Source of the DNA: JAVKDP01 sp040222185
GTDB lineage: Bacteria > Bacteroidota > Rhodothermia > Balneolales > Balneolaceae
Reading direction: 5' to 3'
DNA: 59,007 nucleotides
Assembly: GCA_040222185.1 (NCBI GenBank)
Contig: JAVKDP010000072.1
Span: 1-59,007 of the forward strand
In this document: one piece after another, positions 17,853-27,118 of the stretch
Numbering within the stretch: position 1 is the first letter of the stretch
Layout of the letters: each line of letters opens with the position of its first letter
Program-made: the position numbers and the translations under genes
Notes under the pieces: generated by a model
What the model was told of the DNA's origin: nothing
Database searches by the model: none
Seen by the model: the letters and a program-made list of their open reading frames with translations, nothing else

Positions 17853-17917
17853 TCTCTCTAAGAGTTGAACAAGTCATTGTTTTCTGTTTTATTGAATTAT
17901 TCACTAAGCCGGATATC

Positions 17918-18415
17918 ATGAAAAAACTTTCTTTATTACTTGTCTTGCTCTTTATATGCTCTGGATTCTCTTTCGCACAAAACGAAGTCCTTAGAGAACA
18001 AAGCTCGCTCATAGGTATTACTGAATTTGGAGTAGTAGTTAATGTCGAAACTCCTGTCGATTTTGAAGAAAAGAGCTTAAACGTTGCTACCCTGAAACGT
18101 CAAATACTCGAGAACTTCAAGGATTTACCAGTTTCTATCATTAATGAGCGTCGGCTACAAAGATCTGATGAATACCCCATATTTTATCTTCACCTTAACA
18201 TAATGAGGGCCTCGAATAATACGTATCCCTTCTCTATTGAGATGAACTTTTACCAACCAGTTAAGCTGGTTTTGAATAGGGATATGCAAACCATGGCTTC
18301 AACATGGAATTCAGGTCAGGTTGGTATTGTATCTGAGGATTTACTTTCGATTATCTCAACAGAAGTTGTTCAGGCAACAGATGCTTTTAAGGAAAACTTT
18401 CAAAAAATGAACTAA
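17918..18415 (+). CDS. secreted protein of unknown function
   Basis: A 165-residue protein with a signal peptide (residues 1-20, ending SFAQ). The mature part reads as a mixed alpha/beta domain: VVVNVETP, then LKRQILENFKDLPVSIINERRLQ, LHLNIMRASNNTYPFSIEMNFYQPVKLVL and a C-terminal helix. A WNSGQVGIVSED turn sits near residue 130. I do not recognise a named family, although the layout recalls periplasmic proteins of the same phylum. It ends directly before the MmcQ/YjbR gene (no gap), so the two are likely co-transcribed, possibly also downstream of hmuV. Confidence 0.7.
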   Translation: MKKLSLLLVLLFICSGFSFAQNEVLREQSSLIGITEFGVVVNVETPVDFEEKSLNVATLKRQILENFKDLPVSIINERRLQRSDEYPIFYLHLNIMRASNNTYPFSIEMNFYQPVKLVLNRDMQTMASTWNSGQVGIVSEDLLSIISTEVVQATDAFKENFQKMN

Positions 18416-18772
18416 ATGAATATCGAGGAGTATCGAGACTTCTGCATGTCTTTTGCCGGAGTTACGGAAGAGTTTCCATTTGATAGCCAAACACTGGTAT
18501 TTAAAGTGATGGGAAAAATGTTTGCCCTTACTGATGTTGACACTTTTGTAAGTGTAAACCTGAAATGTGACCCAGACCGTGCTATATTACTTCGGGAAGA
18601 ATACGAAGAAATAATACCTGGCTGGCATATGAATAAAAAGCACTGGAATACCGTTAGCACTACCGGCTCTTTAGACGATGAGCTTATTGAAGAGTTAATA
18701 ACCAACTCATATAACCTGGTAGCGGATAAACTTCCAAAGAAAGACAAGGAAGCTCTTAGGAATCTGAAATAG
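18416..18772 (+). CDS. MmcQ/YjbR family protein
   Basis: A 118-residue protein with the MmcQ/YjbR fold, a small cytoplasmic double-wing-like domain. Seen are the opening EEYRDFCMSFAGVTEEFPF, the core KVMGKMFALTDVD and the late GWHMNKKHWNTV motif with SYNLVADKLPKK. Members are annotated as putative DNA-binding proteins, but the role is not established. Its ATG follows immediately after the preceding stop. The last 17 bases overlap the 3' end of the convergent gene at 18756. Confidence 0.93.
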   Translation: MNIEEYRDFCMSFAGVTEEFPFDSQTLVFKVMGKMFALTDVDTFVSVNLKCDPDRAILLREEYEEIIPGWHMNKKHWNTVSTTGSLDDELIEELITNSYNLVADKLPKKDKEALRNLK

Positions 18773-19079
18773 CTTTTTCTTTTTTAGCAGGAATAAACCG
18801 ACCAAAGGTCTTCTTTAAGAACCACCAAAAGAACTTCCTTTGCCCAAATAAAGTCCCATAGATTATGAGTAAAACATTATAAATGGGAAGAATAGTGATC
18901 AGCCAAATAAAAATACGAAACCAAAGTGACATGTCTGGTGTAATGCCGAGCGCACTGAAAACGAATTCTTTTGCATAAACTGCTGTTGAGCCAGTACATG
19001 CAAACACAATTAATATTACAATTACCTGGCCATTGCTTTCAATTTGCCATCTTTTTTTAAGTTTCTCTAAAACAGTCAT
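18756..19079 (-). CDS. DUF6787-like small membrane protein
   Basis: A 107-residue protein opening LEKLKKRWQI, with two transmembrane helices (about residues 20-38 and 52-75), then a basic aromatic segment (QRKFFWWFLKKTFGRF). This layout matches small Bacteroidota membrane proteins grouped as DUF6787, by memory of the opening and the aromatic-basic C-terminal box. Function is unknown. It converges on and overlaps the MmcQ/YjbR gene by 17 bases and has an intergenic region of 182 bases upstream, shared with the divergent aquaporin gene. Confidence 0.7.
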   Translation of the reverse strand: MTVLEKLKKRWQIESNGQVIVILIVFACTGSTAVYAKEFVFSALGITPDMSLWFRIFIWLITILPIYNVLLIIYGTLFGQRKFFWWFLKKTFGRFIPAKKEKAISDS

Positions 19080-19261
19080 TCATCTATTGGTTAGCCTTCG
19101 AAATCTAACCTTTTATAGCTCCAATGAACACAAATAATTACATAATTCATCAGTCACTTTTTAAAAGTATTAATGAATACACCTTGCAATTCCAAAATTG
19201 TGCGAGTAGCTTCTGCACACTAAAGGACAAACTAAACTATTTAAGTATTTAAGGGTTAAAA

Positions 19262-19876
19262 ATGCGTAAATACGTAATGGAAGGTATGGGTGCTTTTTTC
19301 CTGGTCTTGGCCATTGGTCTTACCGGGAATATTTTAGCTATCGGACTATTGCTTGCAGCGCTGATTTATAGTGGTGTTCATATTTCGGGAGCTCATTTTA
19401 ACCCTGCTGTTTCTTTCGCTTTTTTTATTCGACGTAGCATGAGTTTCTCAAATTTCATTGGCTATGTAATGAGTCAGATTCTAGGAGTTTTCGCAGCGTC
19501 TGGTGTTTTGATTATTTTGTCAGGAACAGTTTTCTTTGTTGAACCTCCTGCTTCAACTGATATCATTCAACAAGCTACTGTTGAGCTGTTATTGACCTTC
19601 GTTTTTGTGTCGGTTTACTTAAACTTTCAATTACTAGAAAACCTTAAGGGTAACAAGATTTATGGTCTGGTAATTGGTTTAACTTTTACTGCTGCTGTAA
19701 TATTGGGGCAGGAAATTTCAGGTTCTTATGTAAATCCTGCAATTTCAATCGGGGCATCATTAACAGACCTTATTACAATCAATGGTGCTTCCTATTCACA
19801 TATTCCTCTTTTCACAATTAGTCCTTTGGCTGGCTCGGCGTTAGCCGCCCTGGTATTTAAATACTTCAACGACTAA
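19262..19876 (+). CDS. aquaporin-like (MIP family) channel
   Basis: A 204-residue membrane protein with six transmembrane helices and the two half-helix signatures of the MIP family: HFNPAVSFA near residue 47 and YVNPAISIG near 160. Both NPA boxes are intact, so it should conduct water or small neutral solutes. It is shorter than typical bacterial AqpZ (about 230 residues) because of compact loops. The selectivity-filter arginine usually after the second NPA (NPAR) is Ile here, which suggests altered solute choice. The gene stop overlaps the convergent kinase gene's stop by four bases. Confidence 0.9.
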   Translation: MRKYVMEGMGAFFLVLAIGLTGNILAIGLLLAALIYSGVHISGAHFNPAVSFAFFIRRSMSFSNFIGYVMSQILGVFAASGVLIILSGTVFFVEPPASTDIIQQATVELLLTFVFVSVYLNFQLLENLKGNKIYGLVIGLTFTAAVILGQEISGSYVNPAISIGASLTDLITINGASYSHIPLFTISPLAGSALAALVFKYFND

Positions 19877-21279
19877 GAAACAACTCTCTTAAGCCTGAAG
19901 AAGAATCTTGAACCCATTCCTGGAGTGCTTTGTACAAAGATATCACTTTGATGAGCGTTCAAGATTCCCTTCACTACCGCAAGTCCTAACCCGGTGCCTC
20001 CCTTATCTCTCGATCTTGCCTTATCGGTTCTGTAAAAACGATCAAATAACCGGTCTAAATGTTCCTCTCCAATCCCGATTCCTGTATCCTCAATAACAAT
20101 TTCTACTTCATTGGAGTGGTGAATACAGCTTACTCTGATTTCACCCTCATTTGTATACTTAATAGCATTAGAAACCAGGTTATCGAACACTTGTTCGATT
20201 TTATCATAATCTGCTTCAACTGTGCATTCTTCTATGTGCTCAAGCCGAAGCCTAATTCCCTTTTCCTCTGCTAAAGGGGTATAAGTTTTCACAACTTCGT
20301 TTGCAATAGAACTAATATCGAATTCTGTTTTCTGGATATAGCTCTCATCCAGGTCGTACCGCTGTAATGATTTAATATCTTCAAATAGCCGAACTACACG
20401 TTCAATCTGCTTTTGGGCTGTGCCCATATATTGAGCTTTCTTCTCTTCGCCCAAACTTTCGATTTGCAGCATCTCCATTGCTCCTGAAATGGTATGGAGC
20501 GGATTTCTAACTTCATGTGCGATATCAGCAAAAAACTGGTTTTGTTTTTCATTCAAGGTCTTTAGAGTCTCATTGTCAGCCTTTAAAGTGCCTGCCATTT
20601 GGTTCAGTGTTTGAGCCAGTGTACCAAACTCATCCTTTCTGTTGAGGTGGATCTCACGATCCAGGTTACCGTTTGAAATCTCTAAAGCCGCTTCTTTAAG
20701 TTCTTTTAATGGTTTTGAGAGATACCTGGCAAAAAAGAAGCTCACTATTACAACTACAAGAATCGAACCTACCATTGCACCATAAATCAAATGCCTGATA
20801 CTTGCCTCAGCTGCATATAAATCATCCTTAAGCTGGCTTATTCTTAAATACCTTGCATCAGAGGTATTATCCTTAATTTTTCGAAATGAAATGAGTTTGT
20901 CCAGTCCGTCTTCATTTATGATAACCTGGCCCTCGTTAGCCTCCAGTTTCATTTGAAGCTCCGCATTTAGAAATTCTCTTGAATCAGAAAATTCCTGTTC
21001 ACTATTTGGAGCAAATACTAATAAATCACCAGCTGAATCAAACAAAGCAACATTATACCCGGTCAGATCTGCCACAAACGAAACTCTGTTGTATAAGTCA
21101 TCATTGGTAGCGCCATCTTCAAGTGAGTTTGCAAATGTCAGGGCGTCTTTTTCGAACTTCTGAATTCCTTCAGCCAGTAAGAAAGACCGGATACTCAAAA
21201 TTGCATATGAACTTATCACAATAACTCCGATGGAGAGCAATGTGATGTAAGTGAATGCTAATTTTGATTGAATATTCAT
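19873..21279 (-). CDS. HAMP-domain sensor histidine kinase
   Basis: A 468-residue inner-membrane kinase. Transmembrane helices lie at about residues 7-30 and 167-187, flanking a 135-residue periplasmic sensor, with a HAMP domain (190-245) after the second. The H-box is DIAHEVRNPLHT (His near 255), followed by N-box DNLVSNAIKYT, G1 IEDTGIGIG and G2 GGTGLGLAVV. It would autophosphorylate and pass phosphate to the OmpR-type regulator encoded just upstream (its start overlaps the regulator's stop by one base). The signal is unknown. It ends convergently with the aquaporin gene. Confidence 0.95.
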   Translation of the reverse strand: MNIQSKLAFTYITLLSIGVIVISSYAILSIRSFLLAEGIQKFEKDALTFANSLEDGATNDDLYNRVSFVADLTGYNVALFDSAGDLLVFAPNSEQEFSDSREFLNAELQMKLEANEGQVIINEDGLDKLISFRKIKDNTSDARYLRISQLKDDLYAAEASIRHLIYGAMVGSILVVVIVSFFFARYLSKPLKELKEAALEISNGNLDREIHLNRKDEFGTLAQTLNQMAGTLKADNETLKTLNEKQNQFFADIAHEVRNPLHTISGAMEMLQIESLGEEKKAQYMGTAQKQIERVVRLFEDIKSLQRYDLDESYIQKTEFDISSIANEVVKTYTPLAEEKGIRLRLEHIEECTVEADYDKIEQVFDNLVSNAIKYTNEGEIRVSCIHHSNEVEIVIEDTGIGIGEEHLDRLFDRFYRTDKARSRDKGGTGLGLAVVKGILNAHQSDIFVQSTPGMGSRFFFRLKRVVS

Positions 21280-21977
21280 TAGCGCAGATACTGACGGTTG
21301 AATCCGTATCCAACTCCTCTGTACGTTTTGATCAGTTTTCCTTCGTCTTTCATCTTAATTCTAAGGTTCTTGATATGAACATCTACTGTTCTGTCAAAAA
21401 TGTACTTCTCTTCATCCGTTATATGCTCCAGGATTTCATGCCTGCTGTAAACCAGTTTTGGGTGTTGAAAAAATAGCTCCGCAATAATGTATTCGGTATG
21501 AGTTAGGTCAATTTTCTCATCATGGATATACATTTCTTTAGTGTCTGTGTCGAGGTACACATGATCGTATTGTATCCAGTTTAGCTTTTCAGGGTTCTGC
21601 CGCCTTAATTGACTCTCCACATGAGCTTTGATCAACTTAAGCCCGGCTGGTTTCTTTATGTAGTCGTCAGCTCCGAGTTCAAGACCCTCAATCTCATGTT
21701 TTTCCTCATCCCTTGCCGTCAGGAATAAAACCGGGATTTCATTCACAACGGGATGATTGCGAATATAGGTACAAATCTCCTTACCGTCATGAAACGGTAC
21801 CATAATATCCAGTATAGCTATTTCCAGTTCATTTGCGTGGCTATCGATAAGTCTAAATGCTTCTTTTCCATCTTTAGCCCAATATACTTTGTAGTTATTT
21901 ATCTCTAAAAAATTCGCCAGCATTTCCCCTGACTCTACTTCATCCTCTACTAACAAGACAGTGTGTTTATGACTCAT
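21279..21977 (-). CDS. OmpR/PhoB-family response regulator
   Basis: A 232-residue regulator. The receiver has acidic residues Glu11-Asp12, phosphoacceptor Asp57 (AILDIMVPF), Thr in FLTARD and Lys in DDYIKKPAG. A winged-helix DNA-binding domain follows (about residues 130-230), with the RTVDVHIKNLRIKM recognition helix and YRGVGYGF wing. It is first in a two-gene operon with the HAMP kinase. It probably activates transcription of a regulon not identifiable here; its own promoter lies in 21978-22112, shared with the divergent SDR gene. Confidence 0.95.
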   Translation of the reverse strand: MSHKHTVLLVEDEVESGEMLANFLEINNYKVYWAKDGKEAFRLIDSHANELEIAILDIMVPFHDGKEICTYIRNHPVVNEIPVLFLTARDEEKHEIEGLELGADDYIKKPAGLKLIKAHVESQLRRQNPEKLNWIQYDHVYLDTDTKEMYIHDEKIDLTHTEYIIAELFFQHPKLVYSRHEILEHITDEEKYIFDRTVDVHIKNLRIKMKDEGKLIKTYRGVGYGFNRQYLR

Positions 21978-22112
21978 GATCTGTAGGTTTTTTGCTTACT
22001 TATTTATCGAAGTTAGCTCATTTAATATAAAGTATGCAGAAAGCTTCCTGCCTACTTATCTTAGGCACAAATTTATCCGAATTATGCCATACAAAAAAGT
22101 AAAGTACACAGA

Positions 22113-22910
22113 ATGACCTACAAAAATAAAATCATTTGGATAACAGGAGCTTCCTCTGGTATTGGCGAAGCCTTCGCAAAGGCTTTCTTTAGAGAAGGAG
22201 CAAAGCTCATCCTTTCCTCACGCAGAGCAGAAGAGTTAAAAAGAGTGAAAGCAGATCTTGGCGGAGATGAAAGCAATGTGTATATACTTCCACTTGATTT
22301 AGCTGATTCTGTATCTCTTTCAGCCAAAAGCAAAGAAGCACTCGAGGCGTTTGGTCATATTGATGTACTTGTAAATAACGGAGGTATTAGCCAGCGTTCA
22401 TTATTTGCTGAAACTGATATGTCTACTATTCGGCGACTTATGGAGGTAAACTTCTTTGGGTCGGCTGAGTTAACCAGGGCCGTATTACCATCAATGATGG
22501 AAAGGAAAAGTGGCCATATCATTGTTACCAGTAGTGTCGCCGGTAAATTCGGAACACAATTCCGGTCGGGTTATGCTTCAAGTAAACACGCCCTGCAAGG
22601 CCTGTTCGATTGCATTCGCCAGGAAATGTATGAACATAATGTAGCAGTAACTATGGTTTGTCCTGGTCCCATAAAAACGAATATTACCCAGAACTCTCTT
22701 ACAGCTGATGGTAGCGACTTTGGGAAAATGGGTGATCTTCATAAAACCGCTATGGATGCTGATGAGATGGTTTCACGAATTTGGGGTAAAATCAAAAAAC
22801 AGAAAGAAGAAATTTATATTTCCAGCCCAAAAGAACGCTTAGCTCTGTTAGTGAAGAGAATATCACCACGGCTACTCAATGTTATTCTGAAGAATAGTAA
22901 GGTGGTTTGA
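22113..22910 (+). CDS. short-chain dehydrogenase/reductase (SDR)
   Basis: A 265-residue classical SDR with cofactor motif TGASSGIGE (residues 11-19), NNGG (VNNGGIS near 88) and the catalytic set Ser in TSSVAGK, Tyr and Lys in YASSKHA (near 155-161). The arginine pair after the second strand (SSRRAEE) favours NADP(H). The C-terminal part has a long basic amphipathic end (LLVKRISPRLLNVILKNSKVV), as in DHRS7-like reductases that associate with membranes. Substrate is unknown. The gene ends six bases before the convergent DUF58 gene. Confidence 0.93.
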   Translation: MTYKNKIIWITGASSGIGEAFAKAFFREGAKLILSSRRAEELKRVKADLGGDESNVYILPLDLADSVSLSAKSKEALEAFGHIDVLVNNGGISQRSLFAETDMSTIRRLMEVNFFGSAELTRAVLPSMMERKSGHIIVTSSVAGKFGTQFRSGYASSKHALQGLFDCIRQEMYEHNVAVTMVCPGPIKTNITQNSLTADGSDFGKMGDLHKTAMDADEMVSRIWGKIKKQKEEIYISSPKERLALLVKRISPRLLNVILKNSKVV

Positions 22911-22916
22911 TAGTTT

Positions 22917-23837
22917 TTATCCCAGCCTTTTACGCTTATTTAGATATGCAAGCAGCGCCTGGTCGAAGGAACCTTCAGTATCCATTTCTTCGAAATCGAT
23001 TTCGAACTCACTGCAGGCCATCCTGAATTTTTGAGTGTACTCGGCAACTTTAGAGCTATAGTCTTCTCGAACCTGCGCAGGAATTACTTCCATCTCTGCG
23101 CCCGTTTCCATGTCTTCAAAAATCACCCTGCTGTCAGAAAATGCCAGATCTCTTTCACTTCGTTTTTCGAGTACATTAAAAAGCAGTACCTCATGTTTTC
23201 GATGCCGGAGGTGTTTTAGCGCTGAAATCAAAGCATCATGTTCTTCTACATTCTCAAATAAATCCGTAATAATGACTACTAAACTTCTATGATTTAGCCG
23301 CTCCGCTACCTCATGGATAACCTGGGCTGAAGCTGTCACTCTCTTTTCCGGATTCTGTTTTTCTTCTCTTATCAGCTCCTTTTCGAGTTCAAGATATATT
23401 TGGCGGAGATGCGAATAAGTGGCTTTAGCAGGAATAAACGTTTCTACTTCAGAACTAAAAGGAATCAAGCCGCAAGCATCTCTTTGGCGATGCATCAAAT
23501 ACATCAATGAAGCGGCATAGTGTGTAGCATACCTCAATTTGCTCCATTCTCCGAAATGTTTGAACAACATAGATGAACTGGTATCAAGTAATATATACGA
23601 CCGAAGATTGGTTTCTTCTTCATACTGCTTAACATAAAACCGCTCTTTTTTGCCGTACGCTTTCCAGTCGATATGCTTGAAATCATCTCCGGGATTGTAT
23701 GGCCTATGCTCTGCAAACTCTACACTAAAACCATGATAGGGGCTTCGATGCAGCCCAGAGATGAATCCCTCAACAATTTTCTTGGCCCTTAACTCAAGGT
23801 TAGAAAGTTTGGATAGTATTTCCGGCTTTAGGATCAT
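22917..23837 (-). CDS. DUF58 domain protein
   Basis: A 306-residue cytoplasmic protein of the DUF58 family. The family box is at about residues 35-65 (GFSVEFAEHRPYNPGDDFKHIDWKAYG), followed by a von-Willebrand-A-like part with LLDTSSSM (the MIDAS Asp-x-Ser-x-Ser). DUF58 proteins are usually encoded next to MoxR ATPases and VWA membrane proteins and take part in a chaperone-like system for envelope or metal-enzyme maturation. No MoxR gene is nearby here, which is somewhat unusual. Converges on the SDR gene with a six-base gap. Confidence 0.92.
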   Translation of the reverse strand: MILKPEILSKLSNLELRAKKIVEGFISGLHRSPYHGFSVEFAEHRPYNPGDDFKHIDWKAYGKKERFYVKQYEEETNLRSYILLDTSSSMLFKHFGEWSKLRYATHYAASLMYLMHRQRDACGLIPFSSEVETFIPAKATYSHLRQIYLELEKELIREEKQNPEKRVTASAQVIHEVAERLNHRSLVVIITDLFENVEEHDALISALKHLRHRKHEVLLFNVLEKRSERDLAFSDSRVIFEDMETGAEMEVIPAQVREDYSSKVAEYTQKFRMACSEFEIDFEEMDTEGSFDQALLAYLNKRKRLG

Positions 23838-24001
23838 GGCTTATGGTACAGGTTCTTGAACACAAAGTGAACTCTCATTTATGTTTAAAATTGTATAAAG
23901 GTTCTTCTCTAGGAAAATCAAACTAAGCTCAACTCCTTCACACAAACTTCTTATAGGCAGCCTACCATTAGATAAGAAATGGTTAATCAAATAAGATTAT
24001 A

Positions 24002-25192
24002 ATGATTTCGGGATTCATCAGGAAAGTAGTTGTTTTGTCACTGTTTTCTTTCTTCCTCACTTCTGCCGCGGTACTCGCCCAAAGTTATCCAGCTCCAAAA
24101 ATATCATTAAGCCCTGAAAAGGGATTCTGGATCGAATCTGATGATGGGTTCATGGGATTAAAACTTGGATTCAGGTTGCAACAACAACTCCTGCTTACTC
24201 AAAATATTGAAGATTCAGAATCACTTAATAGTGAATTCCTGATCAGAAGAGGAAGAGTTCTATTTAAAGGCTATTTATTTGACAAGAAGCTCGATTACTT
24301 CATCCAGCTTGGAATGGATCGGGGAAATGTAACCCTGTTAAATGCTGAGTACAGATGGAAACCGGATAAGTATACCAAAATTTCGATCGGGCAATTTTTT
24401 CCACCGGCCAGCCGGCAATTCCAGACTGTCTCTAAAAAGCTCCAAATGGTAGACCGATCTAATGTGACCCGGTTCTACTTTACAGATTATGATCTTGGGA
24501 TTGCACTAAGAAGAAGTATTCCACTAGCTAAAGACTTTGCCTTCAAGATTGCCAGTTCTATCACCCATGGAGAAGGCAAGAACATCTCTACAGCACCCGG
24601 AGGCTGGGCTTATACCGGGCGATTTGAAGTACTCCCTTTTGGTTTGTTTAATGCTTATGGTGATTATTCAGAAAGTGATTTATTTAGAGAACCTACTCCA
24701 AAACTTTCCATCGGAACTGCCTGGTACTTTAATAAAGATGCCTACACCAAGTATGGAGACGACTCCTGGATGGGTTTGAGTGATGACATTTCAGAATATT
24801 ATCTCGATGCAGTATTTAAATATAATGGCATTTCTGTTCTTGCAGAATACATACATCGAACCACTGAGAACGAACGGCTGCAAACCAGTGTGGATACTGA
24901 AATTTTTTCAAAGAAAGTAAGTGGAGAAGGCTTTTACATTCAAGGCGGCAAATTCATCACAAAAACCATTGAACCCACTTTCAGAATCAGTATTCTAAAT
25001 CCTGACGATGCCAATCAGGGTTCCGTTAACCGATTTACCAGACAGGTAAAGTACGCTATTGGGTTCAACAATTTTATAGTTGGGCACAGTATCAAATTTC
25101 AAACTCAGGTTGGGGTTATAAATGAAGACTTTCAAAACCGGGACAGCGAAACTTACATTGAGTTTCTCTCTCAATTCACTATTAGCTTATAA
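24002..25192 (+). CDS. OprP/OprO-like outer-membrane porin
   Basis: A 396-residue outer-membrane barrel with a signal peptide ending AVLAQ. The barrel opens GLKLGFRLQQQLLL and includes FLIRRGRVLFKGYLFDKKLDYFIQLGM, the RRxRxxFxG segment of the phosphate-selective porin O/P family. It ends with YIEFLSQFTISL. It would let anions or small solutes through the outer membrane. The next gene, a DASS/SLC13 symporter, begins 15 bases after its stop, so the pair is a likely outer plus inner membrane route for one anionic substrate (inference). Confidence 0.88.
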   Translation: MISGFIRKVVVLSLFSFFLTSAAVLAQSYPAPKISLSPEKGFWIESDDGFMGLKLGFRLQQQLLLTQNIEDSESLNSEFLIRRGRVLFKGYLFDKKLDYFIQLGMDRGNVTLLNAEYRWKPDKYTKISIGQFFPPASRQFQTVSKKLQMVDRSNVTRFYFTDYDLGIALRRSIPLAKDFAFKIASSITHGEGKNISTAPGGWAYTGRFEVLPFGLFNAYGDYSESDLFREPTPKLSIGTAWYFNKDAYTKYGDDSWMGLSDDISEYYLDAVFKYNGISVLAEYIHRTTENERLQTSVDTEIFSKKVSGEGFYIQGGKFITKTIEPTFRISILNPDDANQGSVNRFTRQVKYAIGFNNFIVGHSIKFQTQVGVINEDFQNRDSETYIEFLSQFTISL

Positions 25193-25207
25193 ATAACGAG
25201 GCGTGAA

Positions 25208-26608
25208 ATGAAATTTAGCCACAAACAACTTGCCGGTCTTATCCTTGGTGCAGTGGGTTTAATCGTCCCCTTTTTCTTAGACATCTCCGGCCTTTCAGAT
25301 GCTGGACATGTGGCCCTTGGAATCTTCTTTTTGGCAGCGGCTTTCTGGATGTTCGAACCTTTTCCGATTTTTGCGACATCAGTACTTGTCATTTTATTAC
25401 AGGTGCTCTTGCTTAGTAAAGAAGGTCTCCTGTTCACTGAAGTGAGTAGCAGCTATGATCCAACAGCTTATACTTCTTTTATTGGCACGCTGGCCAATCC
25501 TATAATCATTCTTTTCCTGGGAGGGTTTATACTGGCTGATGCTGCAGTGAAGTATGATCTGGATAAAAACCTTACCCGAATTCTTCTTCGTCCTTTTGGC
25601 TCAAAACCGGGATTTATCCTACTGGGATTAATGATTGTAACCGGGCTTCTTTCAGCATTTATGAGTAATACCGCTACCACTGCCATGATGATGACCGTTA
25701 TTCTTCCTATCGTGGCTAGAATTGATAAAAAAGATCCCTTAAGAATCGGATTGGCATTGAGTATTCCGTTTGCAGCCAATATTGGGGGCATTGCAACTCC
25801 TATTGGAACTCCTCCAAATGCCGTTGTTATCGGGGCTCTTTCACAACAGGGAATAAATATCCCTTTTGGTGAGTGGATGATACTGGCGACACCTTTGGTG
25901 ATTGTCGCGTTATTTTTTGCGTGGTTTCTTTTGCTGAAAATGTTCAAACCCACGGTTGATTCTGTTTCCATAGATATGACAGGAAAGTTCAATACCTCTA
26001 AAAATGCATTTCTGCTTTATCTTGTATTTGGATTAACTGTTCTCTTCTGGGTTACTGAAAGCTTTCACGGTGTTAAAAGTGCAATTATCGCTTTAATACC
26101 CATTGTGTTTTTAACCCTAACCGGTGTGGTCACAAAAGAAGATATCAGAAGGCTGCCCTGGGAAGTACTCTGGCTGGTAGCAGGAGGTATTTCACTTGGT
26201 ATTTCTATGAAAAGTACGGGGTTAGCCGAATGGATTGTTGGCAGCATTGAGTGGAGCGCCTTTGGCGGTGTGATGCTACTCGTTGTTTTCAGTGGGGTCG
26301 CAATATTAATGTCGAACTTTCTTTCTAACACAGTAACCGCTACACTTTTGATTCCACTGGCAGTAAGCCTCGCTACCTCAGGCATTGCTGGTGAAGGTTT
26401 TAGCCTGATTATCGTAAGCCTGGTGATTGGAATAAGTGCCAGCATGGCAATGATGCTTCCAATTTCTACGCCGCCGAATGCTATTGCGATGAGTACGGGC
26501 ACAATTGAGACTGGAAATATGGCAAAAGCAGGACTAACAATTGGTATATTCGGATTACTTCTTGTTGTGCTGTATGCTGTATTCTACTGGCCATTAATTT
26601 TAAACTGA
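25208..26608 (+). CDS. DASS/SLC13-family sodium/anion symporter
   Basis: A 466-residue transporter of the divalent anion:Na+ symporter family with about eleven transmembrane helices. The two repeated signature pairs are intact: SNTATTAMM with IGTPPNA (around residues 155 and 198), and SNTVTATLL with STPPNAIAM (around 375 and 420). These SNT and TPPNA motifs bind sodium and the carboxylate, sulfate or phosphate substrate. Neighbours are an OprP-like porin just upstream and a response regulator nine bases downstream, so transport is probably linked to that signalling pair. The substrate cannot be fixed. Confidence 0.93.
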   Translation: MKFSHKQLAGLILGAVGLIVPFFLDISGLSDAGHVALGIFFLAAAFWMFEPFPIFATSVLVILLQVLLLSKEGLLFTEVSSSYDPTAYTSFIGTLANPIIILFLGGFILADAAVKYDLDKNLTRILLRPFGSKPGFILLGLMIVTGLLSAFMSNTATTAMMMTVILPIVARIDKKDPLRIGLALSIPFAANIGGIATPIGTPPNAVVIGALSQQGINIPFGEWMILATPLVIVALFFAWFLLLKMFKPTVDSVSIDMTGKFNTSKNAFLLYLVFGLTVLFWVTESFHGVKSAIIALIPIVFLTLTGVVTKEDIRRLPWEVLWLVAGGISLGISMKSTGLAEWIVGSIEWSAFGGVMLLVVFSGVAILMSNFLSNTVTATLLIPLAVSLATSGIAGEGFSLIIVSLVIGISASMAMMLPISTPPNAIAMSTGTIETGNMAKAGLTIGIFGLLLVVLYAVFYWPLILN

Positions 26609-26617
26609 GAGGAGATT

Positions 26618-27115
26618 ATGGATCATCAAATATATATCCTGGTTGTTGAAGACGAGCTCGAAGTAATGGATGCACTTGTCAATGATCTTGAAGAGTATGA
26701 AGAAACTTTTCCTGTTGAAACAGCCAATACTTCAGAAGAAGCCAAAAATGTAATTGAAAATATTTACAACTCTGGTAACGAAATTGGGCTTATCCTGTGT
26801 GACCACGTTCTTCCGGGACAAAACGGAGTGGATCTACTGATTGAACTACAAAAAGAACCAACTACTAAGATTAGTAAAAAAGTATTAGTTACAGGCCAGG
26901 CCGGGTTGGAAGATACTGTACTGGCTATCAATAAAGCTGACCTGGATCATTACATTGCCAAACCATGGACTAAAGAAGATTTAAATAGTGTTGTTATGAA
27001 TCAACTAACAGAGTTTGTAATACAGCAAAAATACAATCCACTTGAATTTATGACCATATTGGATAGCGTTAAATTATCTGAAGCCTTACGGGATAACAGG
27101 CCTACCGATCACTAG
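26618..27115 (+). CDS. response regulator, receiver domain with short tail
   Basis: A 165-residue protein that is a receiver domain: acidic Glu11-Asp12, phosphoacceptor Asp62 (LILCDHVLPG), Thr in VLVTGQAG and Lys in HYIAKPW. The C-terminal 35 residues have no recognisable output domain, so it likely acts by protein contact or as a phosphate relay. It lies between the symporter (9 bases upstream) and the cyclic-nucleotide-domain kinase (3 bases downstream), its presumed partner. AGGAGA precedes the ATG, a better ribosome site than most genes here have. Confidence 0.93.
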   Translation: MDHQIYILVVEDELEVMDALVNDLEEYEETFPVETANTSEEAKNVIENIYNSGNEIGLILCDHVLPGQNGVDLLIELQKEPTTKISKKVLVTGQAGLEDTVLAINKADLDHYIAKPWTKEDLNSVVMNQLTEFVIQQKYNPLEFMTILDSVKLSEALRDNRPTDH

Positions 27116-27118
27116 CAT

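Noticed and set aside
25468..26502. Two long minus-strand open frames opposite the DASS symporter
   Set aside because: They mirror a membrane protein with strong SNT/TPPNA motifs on plus; the products resemble nothing and have no start context.
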